Assembly: GCF_000422685.1 (NCBI RefSeq) | Contig: NZ_KE383904.1 | Location: 196,257-260,256 of the forward strand | Source: Flavobacterium gelidilacus DSM 15343 | GTDB taxonomy: Bacteria; Bacteroidota; Bacteroidia; Flavobacteriales; Flavobacteriaceae | Direction: 5' to 3' | DNA length: 64,000 bases | Shown: piece by piece, positions 35,291-43,270 of the stretch | Numbering within the stretch: the first letter of the stretch is position 1 | How the letters are laid out: every line of letters starts with the position of its first letter | Notes under the pieces: generated by a model | Database searches by the model: none | The model's input: only the letters and a program-made list of their open reading frames with translations | Told to the model about the DNA's origin: nothing | Position numbers and translations under genes: made by a program

Positions 35291-35731
35291 TTAATAATTT
35301 TCAATAGTTACTATTGATTTTAATACTATTTCACTTTTAATAGAATTAGAAACTAAACAAGCTGCTTCTGATTTTTCTAAAATACGTTTTGCTCTTTCTA
35401 TTTTTTCTGGATCAGAAATTACTACTTCAGGTTTCAATATAATTTTAGTTATTAAATATTTACCTTCTATTTTTTCTAAAATTCCTTCAGAATCACACTT
35501 AAATGAAATGAAATCAAATTTTGAATATTCAGCAATAGCTAAAAAAGTCGTCATAAAACAACTTACAACTGAAGCAGTAAATAAATGTTCAGGAGACCAA
35601 ATATTAGGCATTCCTTTGTCAAATTCTGGTGGTGTTGCAACTTCAATACTTATGGGTAATTCAGGAGAAGATATAGTTCCTTTTCTATCATTAGTCCATT
35701 TTAAGTTTACATTGTATACGTGATTTTCCAT
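35291..35731 (-). CDS. OsmC/Ohr-family peroxidase
   Basis: 146 residues. The OsmC fold has the two redox cysteines Cys58 (ASVVSCFM) and Cys125 (SEAACLVSNSI), with the Glu in WSPEHLF. OsmC/Ohr proteins reduce organic hydroperoxides using thiols. It is monocistronic, with a Crp/Fnr-type site upstream shared in design with ric and nos. Cytoplasmic. Confidence 0.9.
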   Translation of the reverse strand: MENHVYNVNLKWTNDRKGTISSPELPISIEVATPPEFDKGMPNIWSPEHLFTASVVSCFMTTFLAIAEYSKFDFISFKCDSEGILEKIEGKYLITKIILKPEVVISDPEKIERAKRILEKSEAACLVSNSIKSEIVLKSIVTIENY

Positions 35732-35755
35732 TATGAATAAGTTTTAATTTATACA

Positions 35756-35799
35756 CAAATAGACTATTTATTTTTAATTAATTATATGACATTAGTCAT
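35756..35799 (-). promoter_or_regulatory. Crp/Fnr-type site and -7 box for osmC-like gene
   Basis: ATGA-N6-TCAT at 35786-35799 (perfect arms; ATGAC/GTCAT is also symmetrical) has its centre 29.5 bp from the minus-strand box TCTATTTG (35763-35756), with TTTG in exact register. Confidence 0.6.
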
Positions 35800-35823
35800 T
35801 TTACATCATTTTTTACAAGATAT

Positions 35824-35857
35824 AAAAAAAGCATAGGTTACGACAGCCTATGCTTTT
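35824..35857 (-). terminator. Terminator of the fasciclin gene
   Basis: An 11-bp stem AAAAGCATAGG / CCTATGCTTTT (35827-35837 with 35847-35857) ends in a T-run on the minus strand, 40 bp after the fasciclin stop. Confidence 0.85.
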
Positions 35858-35897
35858 CTCAATTAAAAAGAACAATTTTTGAATTAATAATTATCTT

Positions 35898-36455
35898 TTA
35901 TTTGGGTAATAAAACGTCATTAATTACATGAATAATTCCGTTTGAAGTTTCAATTGTAGCAACAATTTCAGAACCATTTACAAACGTTTTATCATCTTTT
36001 TTAGTGATTTTTACTTTTCCACCGTAAACCATATCAAAATCTTGACCGTCTTGCATGTATTCAGTTTTTAAAACACCAACATAAGTATGGTAGCCTAAAA
36101 TATTTTCTAAATCACCTTTTTTCTCTGGTTTTAATAAATCATCAACAGTTCCAGCTGGTAATTTGTCGAAAGCAGCATTTGTTGGAGCAAAAACGGTAAA
36201 TGGTCCTGCATTACTTAGCGAAGTTACAAGTCCAGCTGCTTTTAATGCTGCAACTAATGTTGAATGATCTTTGCTGCCAGATGCAACTTGCACAATATTT
36301 GGGTTTGAAGCATCATCTTGAACACCTTCTTGTCCAACACTTAAATCAGTACTAGTTTCTGTAGTTGTTGTTTCTTGTGTTGCTTCATTGTTCTCTTTAC
36401 AACTTCCTAAAAAGAATAAAGATGTAAGGACTAAAAATGAGATCGTTTTTTTCAT
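35898..36455 (-). CDS. Fasciclin-domain lipoprotein
   Basis: 185 residues, lipobox Cys19 (FLGSC-KE), then a Thr/Glu-rich linker and one fasciclin (FAS1) domain from about residue 55 (LVAALKAAGL, GPFTVFAPTNAAFDKLP, YHTYVGVL, NGIIHVINDVLLP at the end). FAS1 domains mediate adhesion; single-domain lipoprotein forms are common in Bacteroidota. The neighbourhood and its Crp/Fnr-type promoter connect it to the respiratory block, but its role there is unknown. Confidence 0.92.
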   Translation of the reverse strand: MKKTISFLVLTSLFFLGSCKENNEATQETTTTETSTDLSVGQEGVQDDASNPNIVQVASGSKDHSTLVAALKAAGLVTSLSNAGPFTVFAPTNAAFDKLPAGTVDDLLKPEKKGDLENILGYHTYVGVLKTEYMQDGQDFDMVYGGKVKITKKDDKTFVNGSEIVATIETSNGIIHVINDVLLPK

Positions 36456-36481
36456 AATGGTTATACTTTAATATTATACTA

Positions 36482-36525
36482 CAAAGTACCATCATAACCA
36501 CAATTTATTTTATGAGTCAAATCAT
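36482..36525 (-). promoter_or_regulatory. Crp/Fnr-type site and -7 box for fasciclin gene
   Basis: ATGA-N6-TCAT at 36512-36525 (perfect arms) has its centre 29.5 bp from GTACTTTG (36489-36482, minus), with TTTG in register. Confidence 0.6.
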
Positions 36526-36529
36526 AAAA

Positions 36530-37750
36530 CTATGCTTTTTTAAACTTTTTTGCATTTAAATAAAGCATGCTAAAAGCTCCAGAAAATAGAATAATGGCTA
36601 TTGCAAAAAGCATCTCGTTTGCATAAGGAATTAATGTATAGCTGAAAGAAGCAATTCCTTGTATAGCTAGAACCAATTCATTTAAAAAAATACCAATAAT
36701 AAATAGAGCTAATGCTTTTTTGATACTGTTATTTTGAAGTACTAAGTGATTTGTAAATAAGTAAACCAATAAAAATCCAGAAATAATGGCTAGTAAAACC
36801 AAATGCAAATAAGCAATAACTATAGGTCTAAATCCAAAAGCTAATTTTCCGATTATCGGAATGGTTGAACCGAATTGCAATATGAATTTAATAGAAACAC
36901 ACACTATTATACTAACATAAATCCATTTAAAGAAAGGAGCCAATGAAAAGGTTTTAATGAAATTTGGAACTATAACTTGTATGAATTTCACCCAAGCCAA
37001 GCCCTGAAGAACCGAACTTATAACCGCTATACTATAAATCCAAATGGGTAATTCAAGCCATAAGACAGATAATAAATATGCTGGAATACAACTGATAAAA
37101 AACCAAAGAAAAATATTTTTATTCGCTTTTTCAATACCTAAGGTTGGTGTGAGTTGATTCATGAATAAACCTAAACAAGCAAACCAAAACCATCCATTAT
37201 ATTGAAAGTGTAAATAAAAATAAATGGATGATAAATAGAAGTCTTGCGTTATATTTTTAGTAGCCATCATATAAGCTAATGCAAAAGTTCCTAAAGAAGA
37301 TAAAACATTGAAAATTAAGGCGGCTTTAAACCAGTTTATTGATAAATTGTCTTTTGGAATTTGTTTTAAATCTTTGAAGTATAAAATTGAAAACCAAAAT
37401 GAAACGAATATAGATAAAGTTGAGAATAATATTGAAATTAATCCATAACCCTGAAAGATAAAACTAAAAAGCATTATGTAAGCACAAATTAAATTAGCGA
37501 TAAAAACGTTTTTATATTTTTCAAGATTTATAGCGCTATTTTGTTTGGATAAGAAATGAACCATCAAAACAATTAAAGTTTGAGAAACCCAACCCGCAAA
37601 GGCAAAATGTGAATGCGAATGTTGAATGTTTTTTTGATTTAGAAATGGAAACTCGAAGGCAATTTTATAACGCATTAAAAGACCTAATGACGCGACTAAC
37701 AATAAATTAAATAAGGAAAATTTAATCCAGCATGAAAAATTTAATTTCAT
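36530..37750 (-). CDS. Polytopic His-rich membrane protein (heme-copper oxidase subunit I-like or NnrS-like)
   Basis: 406 residues with about eleven or twelve membrane helices. Histidines lie at helix boundaries in HSHSHFAFAGW (44-54), YLHFQYNGWFW (about 183-193) and YLHLVLLAIISGF (about 315-327). This resembles the helix and His pattern of heme-copper oxidase subunit I and of NnrS, but the standard CuB and proton-channel motifs are not evident and no subunit II gene is adjacent. The ATG overlaps the stop of the Crp/Fnr gene, so the two are translationally coupled. A heme or copper protein tied to NO response is a plausible inference. Confidence 0.6.
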   Translation of the reverse strand: MKLNFSCWIKFSLFNLLLVASLGLLMRYKIAFEFPFLNQKNIQHSHSHFAFAGWVSQTLIVLMVHFLSKQNSAINLEKYKNVFIANLICAYIMLFSFIFQGYGLISILFSTLSIFVSFWFSILYFKDLKQIPKDNLSINWFKAALIFNVLSSLGTFALAYMMATKNITQDFYLSSIYFYLHFQYNGWFWFACLGLFMNQLTPTLGIEKANKNIFLWFFISCIPAYLLSVLWLELPIWIYSIAVISSVLQGLAWVKFIQVIVPNFIKTFSLAPFFKWIYVSIIVCVSIKFILQFGSTIPIIGKLAFGFRPIVIAYLHLVLLAIISGFLLVYLFTNHLVLQNNSIKKALALFIIGIFLNELVLAIQGIASFSYTLIPYANEMLFAIAIILFSGAFSMLYLNAKKFKKA

Positions 37751-38346
37751 TAATAAAATAATTTGTGATTGTTTATTTCGACCTTATTGCATTTATTCAT
37801 TAGAGATAGAGTTCTAATTACAGTTTCTACACGTAATCCTGTAAAATCTGCAATTTCTTGTCTTGTATAGGGTATTTGAAGTTTTTCAGAATCTGAAACA
37901 CCATTTTTTTGTTTATAATCTCTTAAAAAAGCATGGATTCTATATTCAGGCTTTTGATTGACAATATTTTTATTGGTTAACGATTTTTTAAAAATTCGCA
38001 AAGCTAAAAGTTTCATAATGCTCTTATTAATTTCAGGATATTCTGCAATTATTGTCAAAAATTTGTCTTTTGATATTTTAATAACTACGCTATCTTGTGT
38101 AGCTATAGCAGTACACGGGTAAATTTCATCAATGAATAAGGGTGGTTCACCAAAACTACATCCTTTTTCAAAGACACCTTGCGTAAATTCTTTTCCATCC
38201 TCATTGGAGCAAAACATCTTAACCGCACCTTCTACTATTTGATAATAAAATAAAGCACTATCATCTTCATAAAAGATAATTTCATCTTTTAAATATTTCT
38301 TAGCTACTGCTCCCCAAGTGAATAAGATATCTACATCTATTTGCAT
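37750..38346 (-). CDS. Crp/Fnr-family transcriptional regulator
   Basis: 198 residues. An N-terminal cyclic-nucleotide-binding-type beta-roll (about 15-115), a dimer helix, and a C-terminal winged helix with YTRQEIADFTGLRVETVIRTLSLM (about 161-184). The recognition helix keeps the Glu-x-x-x-Arg spacing that reads TGA half sites in Crp/Fnr. Three scattered Cys are present but not the N-terminal Fe-S cluster of Fnr, so it may sense NO through heme, or another ligand. It lies divergent from a cytochrome c gene, is preceded by its own ATGA-N6-TCAT site, and is the best local candidate to bind the dyads at 27-61 kb. Confidence 0.92.
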   Translation of the reverse strand: MQIDVDILFTWGAVAKKYLKDEIIFYEDDSALFYYQIVEGAVKMFCSNEDGKEFTQGVFEKGCSFGEPPLFIDEIYPCTAIATQDSVVIKISKDKFLTIIAEYPEINKSIMKLLALRIFKKSLTNKNIVNQKPEYRIHAFLRDYKQKNGVSDSEKLQIPYTRQEIADFTGLRVETVIRTLSLMNKCNKVEINNHKLFY

Positions 38347-38368
38347 AACACACCTAATTTGTACTATA

Positions 38369-38412
38369 CAAAAATGCTAATTATCAGGGAATTAAAATAT
38401 GATAATTGTCAT
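38369..38412 (-). promoter_or_regulatory. Crp/Fnr-type site and -7 box for the crp/fnr gene (autoregulation)
   Basis: ATGA-N6-TCAT at 38399-38412 (perfect arms) has its centre 29.5 bp from GCATTTTG (38376-38369, minus). A degenerate ATGC-N6-TCAG site overlaps at 38374-38387, a possible repression site. Confidence 0.6.
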
Positions 38413-38416
38413 ATTT

Positions 38417-38460
38417 GTAACAATCGTTACAATTAAAAAGTAATGAAGTATGTAAATTTG
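38417..38460 (+). promoter_or_regulatory. GTAAC-N4-GTTAC site and -7 box for the DUF3365 cytochrome operon
   Basis: GTAAC-AATC-GTTAC at 38417-38430 is a perfect palindrome, extended by T/A on the flanks. Its centre is 29.5 bp upstream of TAAATTTG at 38453-38460. The start codon follows at 38477. Confidence 0.7.
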
Positions 38461-38476
38461 CTTTAAATACTATCTT

Positions 38477-39460
38477 ATGAAAAACCTGCTTTTACTTTTA
38501 CTTTCAGTTTTCCTTTTTTCTTGCAATGAAAAGAAGGAAAAGTATAAACCAATTCAAAACGAAACGGCTCAATTAGACACCATTGAACACAACGGTAAAA
38601 AACTAATGGAAACGCATTGTTATTTGTGCCATAGTCCAAGTGCTAAAGAAAATGAAGGTAGAATTGCTCCACCAATGATTGCGATAAAAGCGAGATATTT
38701 AATGGATTATGATTCAAAAGAAGATTTCATAAAAGCTATTTCTAATTTTGTGGAAAATCCAACAGAAGATAATACTAAAATGCACGGTGCTGTTAAAAAA
38801 TTTGGGGTAATGCCCAAACAAGTTTTCCCTGAAAATACAGTAGCTCAAATTGCCGATTTTATGTTTGATTATCAAATTGAAGAACCAAATTGGTTCAAAG
38901 AACATTGGCAAGGACACGGAAATGATGATTGGACACAACCAGGAAAAAAAGTAATTGTAGTTGAAAAACAAAAAACCTATGAAGAAATCGGATTGGAATA
39001 TGCGCTTTCAACCAAAAAATTGTTAGGTCAAAACTTAATGGGAGCGATTCAAAAGAAAGGAACATTAGAAGCCTTAGCTTTTTGTAATATTCAGGCTATG
39101 CCATTAACGGATAGTATGTCTGTCAAATATAATGCAACTATTAAAAGAGTTTCCGACAAAAATAGAAATCCAAATAATAAAGCAAATGCTGAAGAATTAG
39201 TTTATATAGAACAATTTAAAAAAGATTTAGTAGCTAAAAGAGAACCAAAACCGGTTACCATTGATAAAGGAGATAAAGTACATTTTTATTATCCAATTCC
39301 AACCAACACAATGTGTTTGCAATGTCATGGAAAACCTGAAAATATTAAACCAGAAGTTGCTAAACAAATTTTAAAATTATATCCAAAAGATTTAGCCGTG
39401 GGTTATGGAGAAAATGAAGTTAGAGGAATTTGGAGTATCACTTTTGATAAGAAGAAATAA
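38477..39460 (+). CDS. Diheme cytochrome c lipoprotein with DUF3365 domain
   Basis: 327 residues, lipobox Cys16 (LFSC-NE). The N-terminal cytochrome c domain has Cys48-YL-Cys51-His52; the C-terminal DUF3365 (Tll0287-like) heme domain has Cys280-LQ-Cys283-His284, followed by YPKDLAVGYGENEVRGIWSITF. DUF3365 domains bind heme for sensing or electron transfer in the periplasm. It is the first gene of an operon with a rhodanese gene whose start overlaps its last base, a DUF6132 protein and two methyltransferases. Confidence 0.9.
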   Translation: MKNLLLLLLSVFLFSCNEKKEKYKPIQNETAQLDTIEHNGKKLMETHCYLCHSPSAKENEGRIAPPMIAIKARYLMDYDSKEDFIKAISNFVENPTEDNTKMHGAVKKFGVMPKQVFPENTVAQIADFMFDYQIEEPNWFKEHWQGHGNDDWTQPGKKVIVVEKQKTYEEIGLEYALSTKKLLGQNLMGAIQKKGTLEALAFCNIQAMPLTDSMSVKYNATIKRVSDKNRNPNNKANAEELVYIEQFKKDLVAKREPKPVTIDKGDKVHFYYPIPTNTMCLQCHGKPENIKPEVAKQILKLYPKDLAVGYGENEVRGIWSITFDKKK

Positions 39461-39837
39461 TGGAAACTATAAAAATAAAAGAAGTTTGCCCAACAAGCAC
39501 TTTAGAATTAATAAAACGTAATTATCTTTTGTTAGATGTTCGTGAAGAAAATGAATTCAATCAATTTTCATTTGATGTGCCTCGAGTTTTGAATATTCCA
39601 ATGAGTCAGTTGACTGAAAGAATGAACGAAATTCCTAAAGATGAAAAAGTTATTTTGGCTTGTTTAACTGGCGAAAGAAGTCTAAGAGCAGTTCAATTTT
39701 TAAATGAATATGGTTTTACCAATTTATTGAATATGAAAAAAGGTCTTTCAAAATGGGCTCAAAAAGAATATCCAATTAAAGGAGAATCAATTGTTCAAGA
39801 AAAATTATGTTGTGGGGAACATTCAAATTGTAAGTAA
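39460..39837 (+). CDS. Rhodanese-domain protein with Cys-rich tail
   Basis: 125 residues. One rhodanese domain has LLDVREENEF (24-33) and the active loop with Cys68 (LACLTGERSLRA), so it can carry persulfide sulfur. After the domain comes a short tail with KLCCGEHSNC, three extra Cys and a His, that could bind metal. No signal peptide, so cytoplasmic. The ATG overlaps the preceding stop by one base and DUF6132 follows 2 bp later. Confidence 0.92.
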   Translation: METIKIKEVCPTSTLELIKRNYLLLDVREENEFNQFSFDVPRVLNIPMSQLTERMNEIPKDEKVILACLTGERSLRAVQFLNEYGFTNLLNMKKGLSKWAQKEYPIKGESIVQEKLCCGEHSNCK

Positions 39838-39839
39838 TT

Positions 39840-40043
39840 ATGACAAAAAAACAATATATTTTAACCGGAATTGGAGTAGTGGTTGGCTTAATTGCAGGCT
39901 ATGCTTATTATCATTATGTGGGTTGTGCTTCAGGAACTTGTGCCATAACATCAAAACCTCTAAATAGTACATTATATGGTGGACTAATGGGTGGATTGTT
40001 GTTCAATATGTTTGTAACTTCACCTAAAAAGAAAGAGAAATAA
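39840..40043 (+). CDS. DUF6132 small membrane protein
   Basis: 67 residues with two membrane helices (about 8-24 and 42-60) joined by a loop YYHYVGCASGTCAITSKP that contains two Cys spaced CASGTC. This is the DUF6132 pattern of Bacteroidota, usually encoded beside rhodanese genes, suggesting a membrane partner in sulfur or thiol transfer. The stop overlaps the methyltransferase start by one base. Confidence 0.8.
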   Translation: MTKKQYILTGIGVVVGLIAGYAYYHYVGCASGTCAITSKPLNSTLYGGLMGGLLFNMFVTSPKKKEK

Positions 40044-40642
40044 TGAGCGATTTTTGGAATCAACGATATGCTGAAAAAGAATATACTTACGGAATTCAGC
40101 CCAATCAATTTTTAGAAGCATCTATTTCTAAATTACCTAAAAGCGGAAAAATTTTATTTCCTGCGGAAGGGGAAGGTCGAAATGCTGTTTTTGCCGCAAA
40201 GAGTGGTTTTAAAGTTGTAGCTTTTGACACGAGTAGTGAAGGTAAAAAGAAAGCTGACAAATTAGCTCAAGATAATGACGTTATTATTGATTATCAAGTT
40301 GGTGTTTTAGAAGATTTAAAGTATAAAGAAGCTTCATTTGATGGAGTTGTATTAATTTATGCTCATTTTCCAAAAGCCATTCGAAAAGCTATGCATAAAC
40401 AAATTTTGCGATTAGTGAAACCTAACGGCATTATAATTTTTGAAGCATTTAGTAAAGAGCAATTGCAATATACATCAGGTGGACCAAAAGATAGTGAAAT
40501 GCTTTTTTCTGAAGAAGAAGTAAAAGATGAATTTCAGCATGTAGATTTCGATTTCTTAAAAACAGAAATTATCGAATTAAGCGAAGGAGCTTTTCATAAA
40601 GGAAAAGGTTCTGTAGTTCGATTTACAGGAAAGAAAAAATGA
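40043..40642 (+). CDS. Class I SAM-dependent methyltransferase (TehB-like)
   Basis: 199 residues. WNQRYAEKEYTYGIQPNQFL at the start and the SAM-binding block ILFPAEGEGRNAVFAAKSGFKVVAFDTSSEGKKKA (about 33-67) fit the TehB/thiopurine-type small methyltransferases that methylate tellurite, thiols or similar soft nucleophiles. It is coupled to DUF6132 (1-bp overlap) and to the next gene (4-bp overlap). Cytoplasmic; the substrate is not known. Confidence 0.88.
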   Translation: MSDFWNQRYAEKEYTYGIQPNQFLEASISKLPKSGKILFPAEGEGRNAVFAAKSGFKVVAFDTSSEGKKKADKLAQDNDVIIDYQVGVLEDLKYKEASFDGVVLIYAHFPKAIRKAMHKQILRLVKPNGIIIFEAFSKEQLQYTSGGPKDSEMLFSEEEVKDEFQHVDFDFLKTEIIELSEGAFHKGKGSVVRFTGKKK

Positions 40643-41103
40643 TGAAATCTTGGAAAGATTATCTATTTGTAAGCATACAATTTCTATTATTTGGAATCTA
40701 TGCTTTTGATTTTTTACCCAAATTTGAAATTCCGCAATTATTAAAATATATAGCTTTAGTAATTTCAATTTTAGGTGTTGTGATTTCTGTACTTTCGGTT
40801 TTACAACTCAATAAAAATCTAACTGTTTTTCCAACACCTAAAACGGATTCTGAATTAATCACTTTTGGAATGTACAAATTCAGTAGACATCCGATTTACA
40901 GTGGACTTATCTTATTTACTCTTGGATATGCTTTTTTTAAAGCGTCCTATTTTAAAATAGCAATTGCTTTAATTTTATTGCTTTTGTTTTATTTCAAAAC
41001 CAATTATGAAGAGCAAAAATTACTTCAAAAGTTTTCAAATTATAACGATTACAAGAAAAAAGTAAACCGATTTTTCCCAAAAATAAAAAAGCCTCAAGCA
41101 TAA
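40639..41103 (+). CDS. Isoprenylcysteine methyltransferase-family membrane protein
   Basis: 154 residues with four or five membrane helices and the ICMT-type motif FSRHPIYSGLILFTLGYAFF (about 83-102) plus the terminal NYEEQKLLQKFSNYNDYKKKVNRFFP. Members methylate varied membrane-associated substrates. It overlaps the preceding methyltransferase gene by 4 bp and closes the operon; its stop lies in the loop of the terminator. Confidence 0.85.
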   Translation: MMKSWKDYLFVSIQFLLFGIYAFDFLPKFEIPQLLKYIALVISILGVVISVLSVLQLNKNLTVFPTPKTDSELITFGMYKFSRHPIYSGLILFTLGYAFFKASYFKIAIALILLLLFYFKTNYEEQKLLQKFSNYNDYKKKVNRFFPKIKKPQA

Positions 41104-41120
41104 TAACTTGAGGCTTTTTT
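41085..41120. terminator. Bidirectional terminator (methyltransferase operon / receptor 2)
   Basis: A 14-bp perfect stem AAAAAAGCCTCAAG / CTTGAGGCTTTTTT (41085-41098 with 41107-41120), 8-nt loop. The TAA of the plus-strand gene lies within the loop. Confidence 0.92.
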
Positions 41121-41127
41121 GAGAGTT

Positions 41128-43224
41128 TTAAAACTTATAATTCACAAACAAAGTAAAGTTTCTTCCAGGTTCTGTGATAGGAACTCTTCCATAACCAGCC
41201 ACATTATTGAAAGCAAAAGTTAAGTGGTTGTTGTAATATTGGTCAAATACATTTAAAAGTCCCATTCCGATTGATAATGATTCTACAGGTTTATAACCGA
41301 TATTCAAATCCATTACTTCATAACCAGCTGTTGCAATTTCATCATAACTAGTTGAAATTTTGTCTTGTTTGGCTGTTAAAGTATATAGTGCTTTTGCCCA
41401 AAACTTTTTGTAATCATAACCTAACTTCAACCTTGTTACTAAAGGTGGTGTTAAAGGTAAGCTTTCGTTAAAATCTTTATTTTCTGTATAAGTGTACGAT
41501 ACTTCTGTTCCAAAATTGAAATTGTTGTAAAATTTCACATTTCCATATACTTCAAATCCTGTTTTTAAAGCATTGTCAATATTTCTAAAAACCTTCGGAT
41601 GAATAGGTGGTGTGGTTGCATTGTATTTTCGAGTTAATGTTTCATCAACAACTCCTAAAATATAGTTTTCATAAATAGAATAAAAGACAGATGTTCCATA
41701 TTGAACTGAATTAAAGAATCCTTTTAAGTCATTCTTACCATCAAAACTTACCTCAAATTGATTGTTGACTTCGGGTTTTAAATTTGGATTTCCTACATAT
41801 TCATAAGCATCCCTTCCAATATTAAAAAACGAAATATAACGCTCTTCAATATTAGCAGGTCTTGCACCTCTACCAAAAGAAGCTTCCATTTTGTACTTTG
41901 GATTAAAAAGATATTTGTAGGAAACAGTTCCACTATAAACGGTTTCATTTCTCTTTTCTAAATTTGGATATAAAGTTGCAAAAGTTGCATCTAAATCAGT
42001 TGCATCTGAGGTAACAAAGTCTAAACGCGAACCAACAGTTAACCAAGATTTATTAGATGCTTTTATTTTAGTTTCTGCAAAATATCCAAAGTCATTGGAG
42101 TAACTATCTTGCCAAACTTTATCAGTAAAAGCTAAAGGTGTTGGTAATGGATTTCCCATCATATTACGTTTTACTAACCTATCTCTATCACCTTCTCTTG
42201 ATAAATTTACCATATCAACTCCGGTAAAAAGGTTGACTTTAGAGCCTAAACGCCATTCGGTTTCTAATTTTCCACCATAAGTTGTAGCCTCTACTGCAGA
42301 AACAGCTTCTGATGTTGCAAATGTTGCTCTATTAGTATTGCTCATAATATGATCTACAAACGAGTAATATACTTTTGCAGTCAATCCTTTAAAATAATCA
42401 CCATTTTTCTCTAGTTTGTAATCCAAATTTGCCAATGTGCTATTGTCTTCATCCGTATCCATTGGTAAACCTGCGTGCAATACATCACGACCAAAATTTT
42501 GACGGAAAGTAGCTTGTAAACGTTGCTTGTCTGAAATTTGATAACCTGTTTTTAACCCATAACCTAAACTTCTAAAAGATGAAGGTATTTCGTTTTGATT
42601 TCCGTCTTTATAGTTTCCGTAATCTCTATGGCTAATATTTCCAGAAAAGTCAAACTTTTTAATTTTACTATCTAATGTGATCATATTGACAACAGAGTTT
42701 CCATTGCTTTCATAACCAGAAGAAACACTTCCGCTAATAAGTTTGGTATTGTTGGCTGGAGATTTTGAAACGAGATTAATAAGTCCGCCAAAAGTATTTC
42801 CATAACGAACTGAAAACGGACCTTTTATAATTTCAATTTTACTAACTTCTTCAGGATTAACTAATGTTGTAATTGGATCCATTCTGTTTGGACACGCGTG
42901 AAAAGCTTTCGTTCCGCCATCAATTTGAACATTTAATTGTTCGTATTGTGAAGCTCTAAAGGCTGGGTCAACAGCATAATTTCCTCTTTTTATAAGATGA
43001 AAACCATTGATGTCTTTAAATAATTCCCCTGAATTTTTAGGCTGCACTACTTTTTCCATAAAATCTTGCTTAACAATAATCTGGGCAGGATTTTTAATTT
43101 GAGAATCTGTTACAATTACTTCATTTAAAAGTGTAACTTTTGTTGTATCTATTGCTTTTGTTGGTTCTTGAGCGTATCCAACTAACGTGCCTATCATTGT
43201 TAGGACACAAATTATTTTTTTCAT
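41128..43224 (-). CDS. TonB-dependent copper receptor, NosA/OprC-like (receptor 2)
   Basis: 698 residues: signal peptide (1-19), plug (about 45-160), barrel ending in RNFTLFVNYKF. It has CxxxM at Cys111/Met115 (HACPNRMDP) and HxM at His292/Met294 (VDHIMSN), aligning with the same positions of receptor 1 and with the copper site of OprC. It is closer in sequence style to OprC/NosA than receptor 1 is. It lies downstream of copy 2 of the CNGKCHLKK protein by 46 bp with no promoter motif in between, so they form an operon under the 43699 dyad. Likely a copper importer for NosZ and other cuproenzymes. Confidence 0.9.
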   Translation of the reverse strand: MKKIICVLTMIGTLVGYAQEPTKAIDTTKVTLLNEVIVTDSQIKNPAQIIVKQDFMEKVVQPKNSGELFKDINGFHLIKRGNYAVDPAFRASQYEQLNVQIDGGTKAFHACPNRMDPITTLVNPEEVSKIEIIKGPFSVRYGNTFGGLINLVSKSPANNTKLISGSVSSGYESNGNSVVNMITLDSKIKKFDFSGNISHRDYGNYKDGNQNEIPSSFRSLGYGLKTGYQISDKQRLQATFRQNFGRDVLHAGLPMDTDEDNSTLANLDYKLEKNGDYFKGLTAKVYYSFVDHIMSNTNRATFATSEAVSAVEATTYGGKLETEWRLGSKVNLFTGVDMVNLSREGDRDRLVKRNMMGNPLPTPLAFTDKVWQDSYSNDFGYFAETKIKASNKSWLTVGSRLDFVTSDATDLDATFATLYPNLEKRNETVYSGTVSYKYLFNPKYKMEASFGRGARPANIEERYISFFNIGRDAYEYVGNPNLKPEVNNQFEVSFDGKNDLKGFFNSVQYGTSVFYSIYENYILGVVDETLTRKYNATTPPIHPKVFRNIDNALKTGFEVYGNVKFYNNFNFGTEVSYTYTENKDFNESLPLTPPLVTRLKLGYDYKKFWAKALYTLTAKQDKISTSYDEIATAGYEVMDLNIGYKPVESLSIGMGLLNVFDQYYNNHLTFAFNNVAGYGRVPITEPGRNFTLFVNYKF

Positions 43225-43270
43225 TTTTATAAATTTGATTAAACATTGTAGCTATTTAGCTTATAAGATG

